Source: Chloroflexota bacterium
GTDB taxonomy: Bacteria; Chloroflexota; Anaerolineae; UBA3071
Direction: 5' to 3'
NCBI GenBank assembly: GCA_014383605.1
Contig: JACNHM010000378.1
Coordinates: forward strand, 1 to 5,648
DNA: 5,648 nt
The position numbers and the translations under genes are program-made. Below, one piece after another: positions 1 through 5,648 of the stretch (the stretch's first letter is position 1; each line of letters opens with the position of its first letter). The notes under the pieces were generated by a model. It was not told the origin of the DNA. It was given only the letters and a program-made list of their open reading frames with translations, and ran no database searches.

Positions 1-516
1 ATGCTGCTGGAAGTGTCTGTCGAAAGCGTGCGCATGAGCCTGATGTCGCCGCATCGTGTGATCGTGCTCAAGGAAGTGGATGAAGAGCGCTACCTGCCCA
101 TTTGGATCGGCCCCTACGAAGCCGATGCTATCGCCATCGAGCTGCAGGGCATGGAAACACCGCGCCCTCTGTCGCACGATCTGCTGAAACAGGCCATCCT
201 GACGCTGGGCGGCCGCGTCTCGCACGTCGTCGTCCACGGCTTGCGCAACGACACCTTCTTCGCCTCCGTGGTGCTGGATCAGGGGGGGCAGGAACTGGAG
301 TTGGACGCCCGGCCCAGCGATTCCATCGCCCTGGCCGTGCGCACCAAAGCGAAGATCTTCGTGGACAGCGCGGTGATGGCGCAGGCGGGCATGAAAAAGG
401 AAGAAGACCTGCGGCAGCAGATGCAACGGCAGCGCGACACGGAAGACCTGGAGGTCTTCCGCGAGTTCCTGGAGGAATTGGACCTGAATACCGTCGAAGG
501 AGAAGAGGACACCTAG
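1..516 (+). CDS. BFN (DUF151) domain protein, putative bifunctional nuclease family
   Basis: A 171-residue protein covered for most of its length by the BFN/DUF151 domain. Visible hallmarks are RYLPIWIGPYEADAIA (residues 30-45), the PRPLSHDLL segment (54-62) and RPSDSIALAVR (104-114), all highly conserved in the family. Plant members have been reported to have DNase and RNase activity; the role of bacterial members is poorly defined, so nuclease activity here is only family inference. After the domain, the C-terminal 40 residues (about 132-171) are charged and helical-looking (Lys/Glu/Gln-rich, ending in an acidic tail). There is no UVR motif, which some relatives carry. The first base of the window is the A of the ATG, so the upstream region and ribosome site are not visible; the start fits the usual family N-terminus. 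The stop codon directly abuts the dnaB start, suggesting co-transcription and coupled translation. Confidence 0.93.
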   Translation: MLLEVSVESVRMSLMSPHRVIVLKEVDEERYLPIWIGPYEADAIAIELQGMETPRPLSHDLLKQAILTLGGRVSHVVVHGLRNDTFFASVVLDQGGQELELDARPSDSIALAVRTKAKIFVDSAVMAQAGMKKEEDLRQQMQRQRDTEDLEVFREFLEELDLNTVEGEEDT

Positions 517-3213
517 ATGGACGCCAGCGAAAGACCCACCAAGATGATTCCATCCAACCTGGAGGCGGAAGAGGCCGTTCTGGGGTCACTGCTCATTGAT
601 CCCGATGCTATCATCAGGATCGCCAGCTTCCTGCAGGCTGGGGATTTCTACCGCGAGAAACACGGCTGGATCTATCAGGCCGCCCTGGACCTGCACGAAC
701 GCCGCGAACCGGTGGACTTCGTCACCCTCTGCGACGAACTGCGGCGGCGAGAGCAGTTGCAGGAGGTGGGCGGCGCCGCGTACATCACCGCCTTGATCAA
801 CGCCGTGCCCACAGCCGTCCACGTCGAGCACTATGCCCACATTGTGGAGCGCACGGCGGTCCTGCGCCGGCTGATCTCCGCCGCTGGCCGCATCGCGGTG
901 CTGGCCTACGAAGGAAGCGAGGACGCCTATCAAGTCGTTGACCAGGCCGAACAGGAGATATTCGGCGTTTCCGAGCGGCGCATCCAACGGGAACTGGTGC
1001 CCATCAAGCAGGTGATGAAGGAGGTGATTGATCGCATCGAATACCTGCAGCAGCACCAGGACGGCTTGCTGGGCGTACCCACGGGCTTCGTTGATCTGGA
1101 TAGGCTTCTGGGCGGCCTGCAGAAATCCGACCTGATCATCATTGCGGGCCGTCCCGGCATGGGGAAGTCCAGCCTGGCCATCAATATCGCCCTCCACGCC
1201 GCCAAAAAACATGGCCGCAGCGTCGGCCTGTTCAGCCTGGAGATGTCCACGGAGCAACTGGTGCAGAGGCTGCTGGCCTCGGAGACGGGAATCGACTCGC
1301 AGCGCTTGCGGCTGGGCAGGATAGACGAAGAGGATTGGCCGAAACTGGTGGAAGTGGCCGGTGTCTTGGCCGACGCGCCCATCTTCATTGACGACACGCC
1401 GGCGATATCGCCTCTGGAGCTGCGCACCAAAGCCCGCCGCCTCACGTCAGAGCACGACCTGCACCTGCTGATTGTGGACTACCTGCAGTTGATGCACGCG
1501 GACATGCGCTTCGAAAACCGCGTCCAGGAGATCTCCTACATCTCCCGCTCGATGAAGGCGCTGGCCCGTGAACTGGAGGTGCCGCTCATCGCCATATCAC
1601 AGCTTTCCCGCGCCGTCGAATCCCGCCACGACAAGCGCCCCCAGCTTTCTGACCTGCGAGAGTGTCTGCCGGGAGACACGCTGATAGTGCGCGCTGATAC
1701 CGGCGAGCGGGTACCCATTGCCAAACTGGCAGACTTGGAGCGACCAATCCCCGTATGGGGCCTGGATAGCAATCTGCAGCTGAAAACCACATGGATGGAT
1801 CAGGTTTTCCCGTCTGGTACAAAAAAGGTGTTCAAGCTCCGCACTCGGACAGGGCGTGCCATCAGGGCCAGCGGCAACCACCCCTTCCTGCAAATTGATG
1901 GTTGGAAACGGCTGGATGCACTCTCGCCCGGCGATTTCATTGCCGTGCCTCGGCTCATCCCCGAGCCCCAACAGCCACAGAGATGGCCCGAAGAAAAGCT
2001 GATTCTGCTGGCTCATCTCATCGGTGATGGATGCTTTGTGAAGCGCCAGCCACTGCATTATACCAGCCAGGACCCCGCATGCCTGGAAGCGGTGGAGTCA
2101 GCAGCTTCCGCTTTTGACGTGACAAGTAAGCGCGTGCAGCAGCAATCATGGACGCATATCTACCTTTCAGCCAACCAACACTTAACTCATGGCGTAAGGA
2201 ATCCGATTGCCGCCTGGCTGGATGAACTGGGTATTTACGGTCAGCGTTCCAGGGAGAAGATACTGCCTCCAGCTCTGTTTGGCTTGCCAGAGGAACAAAT
2301 CGCACTGTTCTTGCGCCACTTATGGGCTACTGACGGGTGTGTGCGCTGGAGCGAGAACAGAAACCGTGCCCAGATCTACTACACCTCTAGTAGCGCAACG
2401 CTGGCAGATGATGTGCGTCATTTGCTGCTTTCCCTGGGTATCAACGCCAGGGTGAGAGTGGTGCCCCAACGCGACGGATACTCACCTCAACATACGGTTA
2501 CCATCAGTGGCAGGACTGAGCAATTGCGGTTCTTGGAGAAGGTTGGCACTTTTGGTCGCAAAACAGCTCATGTTCCCCTCATCTGTGCCCGGCTGGCTGG
2601 GCGACAAGCCAACCCCAACTGCGACATCATACCCAAAGAGGCCTGGCATATCGTCGTAGATCCAGCTCGCCGCGAGGCCAGCCTAAGCTGGCGCACCTTT
2701 GCGGCTAACCTGGAGATGTCATACTGCGGTTCAGCGCTTTTTAAGTCCGGCATCAGCAGGGAGCGCATGAACCGCATCTTCAGCTTCTTGCCCGCTCCAG
2801 AAATTAGCCAGCTAGCAGGCTCAGACGTTTATTGGGATCAGATTGAAAGCATTGAGCCAGACGGCGAAGAAGTCGTCTACGATGGCACAGTGCCTGGCTT
2901 GCACAACTTCGTCGCCAATGACTTCATTGTCCATAACAGCGGAGCCCTGGAACAAGATGCGGACGTGGTCATTTTCATCTACCGCGACGATGCGTACTAC
3001 ACGAAAGACGACTGGTACGATAAGTTCAAAGGGCAAGACAAGCCCTATCCCGAAAACGTGGCCGAGATCATCGTGTCCAAGCACCGCCACGGCCCCACGA
3101 GGACAATAGAGCTCTACTTCCACAAGAAACTGACCAAATTCTCCGATCTGGTCAAACAGTCCCTGGAGAAGTACGACGAGTACATGGGGACACCGGGACC
3201 GGGGATGACCTAG
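517..3213 (+). CDS. dnaB: Replicative DNA helicase DnaB, precursor containing an in-frame intein
   Basis: Hexameric 5'-3' helicase that unwinds DNA at the replication fork. The precursor is 898 residues; removing the intein (383-807) leaves 473, a normal DnaB length. The N-terminal domain starts with [16 protein letters not shown] (residues 11-26). The RecA-like C-terminal domain has Walker A GRPGMGKS (211-218, Lys217), Walker [10 protein letters not shown] (317-325, Asp321), the [10 protein letters not shown] segment, and KHRHGP (855-860), which carries the likely arginine finger. The conserved motif [15 protein letters not shown] is split by the intein between Glu382 and Ser808 and is restored exactly by splicing. 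The ATG lies directly after the upstream stop, with AGAGG at 504-508 giving 8-base spacing. The DnaD-like and AAA+ loader genes follow at once, so this is the helicase of a helicase-loading operon. Unspliced precursor should be inactive because the insertion disrupts the catalytic core. Confidence 0.97.
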   Translation: MDASERPTKMIPSNLEAEEAVLGSLLIDPDAIIRIASFLQAGDFYREKHGWIYQAALDLHERREPVDFVTLCDELRRREQLQEVGGAAYITALINAVPTAVHVEHYAHIVERTAVLRRLISAAGRIAVLAYEGSEDAYQVVDQAEQEIFGVSERRIQRELVPIKQVMKEVIDRIEYLQQHQDGLLGVPTGFVDLDRLLGGLQKSDLIIIAGRPGMGKSSLAINIALHAAKKHGRSVGLFSLEMSTEQLVQRLLASETGIDSQRLRLGRIDEEDWPKLVEVAGVLADAPIFIDDTPAISPLELRTKARRLTSEHDLHLLIVDYLQLMHADMRFENRVQEISYISRSMKALARELEVPLIAISQLSRAVESRHDKRPQLSDLRECLPGDTLIVRADTGERVPIAKLADLERPIPVWGLDSNLQLKTTWMDQVFPSGTKKVFKLRTRTGRAIRASGNHPFLQIDGWKRLDALSPGDFIAVPRLIPEPQQPQRWPEEKLILLAHLIGDGCFVKRQPLHYTSQDPACLEAVESAASAFDVTSKRVQQQSWTHIYLSANQHLTHGVRNPIAAWLDELGIYGQRSREKILPPALFGLPEEQIALFLRHLWATDGCVRWSENRNRAQIYYTSSSATLADDVRHLLLSLGINARVRVVPQRDGYSPQHTVTISGRTEQLRFLEKVGTFGRKTAHVPLICARLAGRQANPNCDIIPKEAWHIVVDPARREASLSWRTFAANLEMSYCGSALFKSGISRERMNRIFSFLPAPEISQLAGSDVYWDQIESIEPDGEEVVYDGTVPGLHNFVANDFIVHNSGALEQDADVVIFIYRDDAYYTKDDWYDKFKGQDKPYPENVAEIIVSKHRHGPTRTIELYFHKKLTKFSDLVKQSLEKYDEYMGTPGPGMT
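1663..2937 (+). mobile_element. Intein in DnaB, with LAGLIDADG homing endonuclease (425 aa)
   Basis: Self-splicing protein element, residues 383-807 of the precursor. Block A begins with Cys383 ([15 protein letters not shown]), the nucleophile of the first acyl shift. Block B is SGNHPFL with His455; the usual Thr of TxxH is Ser452. The C-terminal block is [19 protein letters not shown] followed by His806-Asn807, with Ser808 as the +1 residue. All residues for the standard splicing route (Cys1, block B His, penultimate His, terminal Asn, Ser+1) are present. The endonuclease lies between the two Hint halves. Residues 725-755 ([15 protein letters not shown], then ISRERMNRI) look like a helix-turn-helix DNA-reading segment; this is inference. 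Five consecutive 60-base rows (1981-2280) are 50-62% G+C, averaging about 53%, against 60-70% in three sampled helicase rows (1201-1320 and 1381-1440). This fits horizontal arrival. The reading frame is intact throughout. Confidence 0.96.
1996..2547 (+). other. LAGLIDADG homing endonuclease core within the intein
   Basis: This stretch (precursor residues about 494-677) carries two LAGLIDADG motifs: LLAHLIGDG, ending in Asp504-Gly505, and [11 protein letters not shown], ending in Asp606-Gly607. They are 102 residues apart. In this family each motif packs at the pseudo-dimer interface and gives one metal-binding acidic residue. Both acids are kept, so the enzyme is predicted to cut intein-less dnaB alleles near the insertion point and drive homing. 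Lys/Arg-rich beta-strand-like segments follow the motifs ([20 protein letters not shown]). Domain edges are approximate. Confidence 0.85.
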
Positions 3214-3233
3214 CCGATGCCGGGGTATAGACG

Positions 3234-3947
3234 GTGAAAGGATTTGCTGGTTTTCCGGCGGCCAAGCTGCGCGCCACGCCCATTCCCGACCTTTTCTTCA
3301 GCGAGCTGCTGCCGACCATTGACGACCTGGCAGAGCTGAAGGTCACCCTGCACTGCTTCTGGCTGCTGGGCCAGAAGACAGGGGCTTTCCGTTACGTCCG
3401 CCTGCAAGAACTGCTGGCAGACGACCTGCTGCTGCAAGGCCTGGAGACGGCCGAACGCTCCGGCGCAAGAGCGCTGCGGCAAGGGCTGGAACGGGCCGTG
3501 GCCCGCGGCACGCTGCTGCAGGCCACCGTGGAGCGCGATGATCGGACAGAGGAATGGTACTTTCTGAACAGCGAGGGGGGACGCCAGATCGCGGCGCGGC
3601 TGCAGCGGGGCGACTGGACAGATCTTCCTGAGCTGGCCAGGGCAGAGAGCATCCGCCTGCAACTGGCGCGGCCCAACATCTTCGTGCTCTACGAACAGAA
3701 CATCGGGCCGCTCACACCACTGATCGCCGAAGAGCTGCGCGAAGCGGAGCAAACTTATCCGGCGGAGTGGATCGAAGAAGCCTTCCGCATCGCCGTGGCG
3801 CAGAACGTACGGCGTTGGCGCTATGCACGGGCCATCCTGGAACGCTGGCGCAACGAGGGCAAGGATGACACAACATCTCAGCCAGGCGATCGCCAGGATC
3901 GCTATCGCTACATCAGGGGCGAATATGCCGAGTTCATCGAGCACTGA
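3234..3947 (+). CDS. DnaD-like (DnaB_2 domain) primosome protein
   Basis: A 237-residue protein. The C-terminal part (about 146-207) matches the DnaD/DnaB_2 replication-initiation fold: [14 protein letters not shown], an acidic helix, a helix with [11 protein letters not shown], and the closing YARAILERW (197-205), which corresponds to the family's Y-x-x-x-I-L-x-x-W signature. The N-terminal part (about 18-125) is probably a winged-helix domain, as in Firmicute DnaD, but I infer this from position more than from motif. The end ([15 protein letters not shown]) is a short aromatic/charged tail. In Bacillus such proteins remodel DNA and help recruit helicase with its loader. The GTG start is preferred because the nearby ATG at 3217 is in another frame and soon stops; a weak GGGG at 3222-3225 precedes the GTG. 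It lies 20 bases after dnaB and overlaps the loader gene by 23, consistent with one operon. Confidence 0.85.
   Translation: MKGFAGFPAAKLRATPIPDLFFSELLPTIDDLAELKVTLHCFWLLGQKTGAFRYVRLQELLADDLLLQGLETAERSGARALRQGLERAVARGTLLQATVERDDRTEEWYFLNSEGGRQIAARLQRGDWTDLPELARAESIRLQLARPNIFVLYEQNIGPLTPLIAEELREAEQTYPAEWIEEAFRIAVAQNVRRWRYARAILERWRNEGKDDTTSQPGDRQDRYRYIRGEYAEFIEH
3915..3919 (+). promoter_or_regulatory. Ribosome binding site supporting the loader start at 3925
   Basis: AGGGG lies 5 bases before the ATG at 3925, inside the end of the DnaD-like gene. It favours this start over the in-frame ATGs at 3823 (deep overlap with the preceding gene) and 3865. The 3865 start also has a usable GAGGG at 3855-3859 with 5-base spacing, so it remains a real alternative that would add 20 residues. 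Confidence 0.5.
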
Positions 3948-5307
3948 GGGCAGAAACCCAAAGTTCGAAGTTCAAAGCTCAAAAGCCCTCGGACAAAACT
4001 CTGCCAGTGGCAACGTGTGCCCGATTTGTCAGGGGCTGGGCTTCATCACCTACGACGTGCCGCCGGAGCACCCCGATTTCGGGCGCGCCGTGCCCTGCCA
4101 GTGCCGGCTGGCGGAGCAGGAAGCGCGACGTTTGACCGATCTGCTGGAGGTGAGCAACCTGCGCCACCTGGCCCGCATGACCTTCGATACCTTCCTGCCC
4201 GAAGGCCAGGGGCTGACCGAGGTCAAGCGCCGCAACCTGCGCCACGCCTACGACCTGGCTCGGGCCTTCGCCGCCGAACCACAGGGCTGGCTGTTCTTCC
4301 TGGGCGGCTTCGGCTGCGGCAAGACGCACCTGGCCGCCGCCATCGCCAGCGAGCGCATCGCCCAAGGCCAACCGGCCCTGTTCGTCATCGTGCCCGACCT
4401 GCTGGACTACCTGCGGGCTACCTTTGCACCCGACAGCCCCACCAGCTTTGACGAACGGTTTCAGGCCCTGCGCCAGGCGCCGCTGCTGATCCTCGACGAC
4501 CTCGGCGCGCAAAGCAGCACCTCCTGGGCTCAGGAGAAGCTGTACCAACTCCTCAATCACCGCTACAACACCCAGTTGCCCACCGTTATCACCAGCAACC
4601 ACCGCCTGGAGGACATGGAGCCGCGGCTGCGCTCCCGCCTGGTGGACCCGGCGCTGGTGACGATGTACACCTTCCTGGCCCCCGACTACCGTCTGGCCGG
4701 AGCGGATCAGGCCGTCGCCGATCTCAGCAGCCTGCCGCTGCACGCCGATCAGACCTTTGATAGCTTCTACCTGCGCACGCACGAACTGCCCGCCGAAGAG
4801 CGCGAAAACCTCAAACAGGCCCTGGCCCTGGCCCAGAGCTACGCGGCCGACCCGGAGGGATGGCTGGTCCTCACCGGCAGCTACGGCTGCGGCAAGACCC
4901 ACCTGGCAGCGGCCATCGCCAACCGCTGCATCGAGCTGGCCCACGTCACTCCCATGTTCATCGTCGTGCCTGACCTGCTGGATCACCTGCGGGCCACCTT
5001 CAGTCCGCAGAGCCAGGTCTCCTTCGACCGCCGCTTCGAGGCCGTGCGCACCGCTCCCCTGCTCATTCTCGACGATCTGGGCACGGAGAGTGCCACGCCC
5101 TGGGCCAAGGAAAAGCTGTTTCAGCTCCTCAACCACCGCTACACCGCCCGGCTGCCCACAGTCATCACGACGTCCAAGGCCATGGAGGAACTGGAGCCAC
5201 GCCTGGCCAGCCGCATACTGGATGTCACCCGCTGCACCACGTTCGCTCTCCTCGCGCCCAGCTATCGCGGCCAGATCACACCGCGCCGCCGTCGCCGGAG
5301 CAAGTGA
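3925..5307 (+). CDS. DnaC/DnaI-type helicase loader with two tandem AAA+ modules
   Basis: A 460-residue ATPase of the DnaC/DnaI/IstB-like AAA+ group, probably loading DnaB on DNA. A low-complexity N-terminus is followed by a putative zinc site: C32-x2-C35, His49 and C58-x-C60, reminiscent of the DnaI N-terminal helicase-binding domain. Module 1 (about 86-256) has Walker A GGFGCGKTH (127-135), Walker B LLILDDLG (187-194), sensor 1 VITSN (Asn225) and a candidate arginine finger Arg238 in LRSR. Module 2 (about 277-448) has Walker A TGSYGCGKTH (317-326), Walker B LLILDDLG (379-386), VITTS in place of sensor 1 (Ser417), and Arg430 in LASR. The tail PRRRRRSK is strongly basic. Usual family members have one module and about 230-330 residues. 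IstB-type transposition helpers share the fold, but no transposase is nearby and the helicase/DnaD context argues for replication. The start is uncertain: 3865 is possible. Confidence 0.9.
   Translation: MPSSSSTEGRNPKFEVQSSKALGQNSASGNVCPICQGLGFITYDVPPEHPDFGRAVPCQCRLAEQEARRLTDLLEVSNLRHLARMTFDTFLPEGQGLTEVKRRNLRHAYDLARAFAAEPQGWLFFLGGFGCGKTHLAAAIASERIAQGQPALFVIVPDLLDYLRATFAPDSPTSFDERFQALRQAPLLILDDLGAQSSTSWAQEKLYQLLNHRYNTQLPTVITSNHRLEDMEPRLRSRLVDPALVTMYTFLAPDYRLAGADQAVADLSSLPLHADQTFDSFYLRTHELPAEERENLKQALALAQSYAADPEGWLVLTGSYGCGKTHLAAAIANRCIELAHVTPMFIVVPDLLDHLRATFSPQSQVSFDRRFEAVRTAPLLILDDLGTESATPWAKEKLFQLLNHRYTARLPTVITTSKAMEELEPRLASRILDVTRCTTFALLAPSYRGQITPRRRRRSK
3961..3981 (+). repeat. Three tandem 7-bp units in the loader N-terminus
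   Basis: AAGTTCG, AAGTTCA and AAGCTCA follow one another, in a stretch clearly poorer in G+C than its surroundings. As 21 bases they keep the reading frame and encode part of the non-conserved N-terminal segment (KFEVQSS) before the Cys motif. This may be a simple-sequence expansion or the remnant of a dispersed repeat. Confidence 0.6.
4180..4692 (+). repeat. AAA+ module, copy 1 of an intragenic duplication
   Basis: Runs from TFDTFLPEGQ to FLAPDYR (loader residues 86-256). It aligns end to end with 4753-5268 with a single one-residue gap. My hand alignment gives about 96 identical positions of 171 (56%). This copy keeps a full set of AAA+ motifs, including sensor-1 Asn225. Confidence 0.88.
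4753..5268 (+). repeat. AAA+ module, copy 2 of an intragenic duplication
   Basis: Runs from TFDSFYLRTH to LLAPSYR (loader residues 277-448). A 20-residue linker (LAGADQAV to LHADQ) separates it from copy 1. The identical blocks PDLLD, LRATF, APLLILDDLG, QLLNHRY and LPTVIT show the copies share an origin. The sensor-1 position reads Ser417 instead of Asn. Confidence 0.88.
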
Positions 5308-5323
5308 GGATTGGCCCTCCCGT

Positions 5324-5351
5324 TTGCCCCTTGCGCGGTTTGTGATACAAT
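5324..5351 (+). promoter_or_regulatory. Sigma-70-type extended -10 promoter for the exported-protein gene
   Basis: The -10 box is TACAAT (5346-5351), five of six bases matching TATAAT. It is preceded by TGA (5343-5345), an extended -10 element. A -35 candidate TTGCCC (5324-5329, four of six) lies 16 bases upstream. The predicted transcript would begin near 5358, giving a leader of about 64 bases before the ATG at 5422. It lies in the only sizeable gap of the window, right after the loader stop. Confidence 0.65.
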
Positions 5352-5385
5352 CACTCTCGCTTTTCACGACTCAGGCGACGAGTGA
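5351..5385. promoter_or_regulatory. Imperfect inverted repeat at the predicted transcription start
   Basis: TCACTC (5351-5356) pairs with GAGTGA (5380-5385), and TCGC (5357-5360) pairs with GCGA (5375-5378). One base is unpaired at 5379 and the loop is 14 bases. It overlaps the last base of the -10 box and the likely start site, so it could be an operator for a dimeric regulator. If transcription starts upstream of it, it could instead be a 5' leader hairpin. No T-run follows, so it is not a terminator. Confidence 0.4.
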
Positions 5386-5406
5386 ATGCTTATGTCAAAT
5401 TCGTTC

Positions 5407-5411
5407 GGAGG
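5407..5411 (+). promoter_or_regulatory. Strong Shine-Dalgarno deciding the start at 5422
   Basis: GGAGG, followed by AAA, lies 10 bases before the ATG at 5422. Two other ATGs, at 5386 and 5392, are in the same frame but lie upstream of this site, without a comparable one of their own. The 5422 start also gives a proper signal peptide. Confidence 0.7.
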
Positions 5412-5421
5412 AAACACGTCC

Positions 5422-5648
5422 ATGTCGAAACGAAGTTTGCTGCTGCTGACCATCGCCAGCCTGGTGCTGGCCAGCAGCCTGGCTTGTGCCTTGACGGAAC
5501 TGGTCGCTCGCGCGCCAGCCCCCGCGCTCACACCTACCCGCACGCCGAAACCGACTTTCACCCCGACGCCGGTGGAGACGCCCACGCCGGAGATCTTCCC
5601 CACGGCCACGCCGCTCCCGCCGACGCCCACGCCGGAAGTCCCGCCGAC
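5422..5648 (+). CDS. Exported protein with Thr-Pro-rich linker, 3'-truncated by the window
   Basis: Seventy-five codons are visible with no stop, so the gene continues past the edge. The N-terminus MSKRSLLLLTIASLVLA is a classic signal peptide with a short basic region and a hydrophobic core. It ends in SSLACA: Cys22 could be lipidated, although Ser-Leu-Ala before it is a poor lipobox, and Ala21-Cys-Ala23 would equally suit signal peptidase I. From about residue 36 the chain is a Thr/Pro linker (TPTRTPKPT, TPTPVETPTPE, PTATPLPPTPTPE), the kind that tethers surface domains to the membrane or wall. The functional domain is outside the window, so no role can be named. It has its own promoter and Shine-Dalgarno and is probably not part of the replication operon. 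Confidence 0.75.
   Translation, partial: MSKRSLLLLTIASLVLASSLACALTELVARAPAPALTPTRTPKPTFTPTPVETPTPEIFPTATPLPPTPTPEVPP

Noticed and set aside
1663..2937. Group I or II intron rather than an intein
   Set aside because: The frame stays open and encodes complete Hint splicing motifs at both ends, so removal occurs at the protein level.
3210..3944. Minus-strand 244-residue reading frame opposite the DnaD-like gene
   Set aside because: Almost exact antisense shadow of a gene with a recognised domain; no plausible domain of its own.
3925..5307. IstB transposition helper belonging to an insertion sequence
   Set aside because: No transposase, terminal inverted repeats or target duplication nearby; gene context is replication.
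5306..5319. GAGG...CCTC hairpin just after the loader stop as a transcription terminator
   Set aside because: Only four pairs with a 6-base loop and no T-run after it. Read-through into the next gene cannot be excluded, but no terminator is supported.
3979..5367. Long 462-residue minus-strand reading frame opposite the loader
   Set aside because: It mirrors the high-GC AAA+ gene, its translation is rich in Gly/Ala/Gln/Val with no recognisable domain, and the + strand shows clear catalytic motifs.
5364..5630. Minus-strand Gly/Val-rich frame opposite the exported protein
   Set aside because: The Gly-Val repeats are the antisense of the Thr-Pro linker; the + strand has signal peptide, promoter and ribosome site.
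1..5648. CRISPR array, tRNA or rRNA gene
   Set aside because: No regularly spaced repeats and no cloverleaf or rRNA-like sequence seen; nearly all of the window is coding.

Overview
The window reads as one replication operon plus the start of an unrelated exported-protein gene, all on the + strand. It is GC-rich, densely packed bacterial chromosome. A Chloroflexota-like source (Anaerolineae or a relative) is my best guess. It rests on the BFN protein, the DnaB / DnaD-like / DnaI-like gene set, and an exported protein whose signal peptide runs into a Thr-Pro-rich linker. No marker gene in the window proves it.

Layout. 1-516 encodes a BFN (DUF151) family protein. Its stop codon is followed immediately by the ATG of the replicative helicase gene dnaB (517-3213). 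The 898-residue dnaB product is a 473-residue helicase interrupted by a 425-residue intein (1663-2937). The intein carries a LAGLIDADG homing endonuclease whose two catalytic Asp are both present. After 20 bases comes a GTG-started DnaD-like primosome protein (3234-3947). It overlaps by 23 bases a DnaC/DnaI-type AAA+ helicase-loader gene (3925-5307). The loader has a Cys-rich N-terminal motif followed by two tandem copies of the AAA+ module, about 56% identical by hand alignment. The second copy has lost the sensor-1 Asn.

A 114-base gap (5308-5421) holds a good extended -10 promoter, an imperfect inverted repeat at the predicted transcription start, and a strong Shine-Dalgarno. These lead into a secreted or lipid-anchored protein (5422 to beyond the end).

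How the genes fit together: helicase, DnaD-like remodeller and AAA+ loader are the three parts needed to put a replicative helicase onto DNA, and here they appear to be co-transcribed. The two unusual points are the mobile intein in an invariant helicase motif and the duplicated AAA+ engine of the loader.
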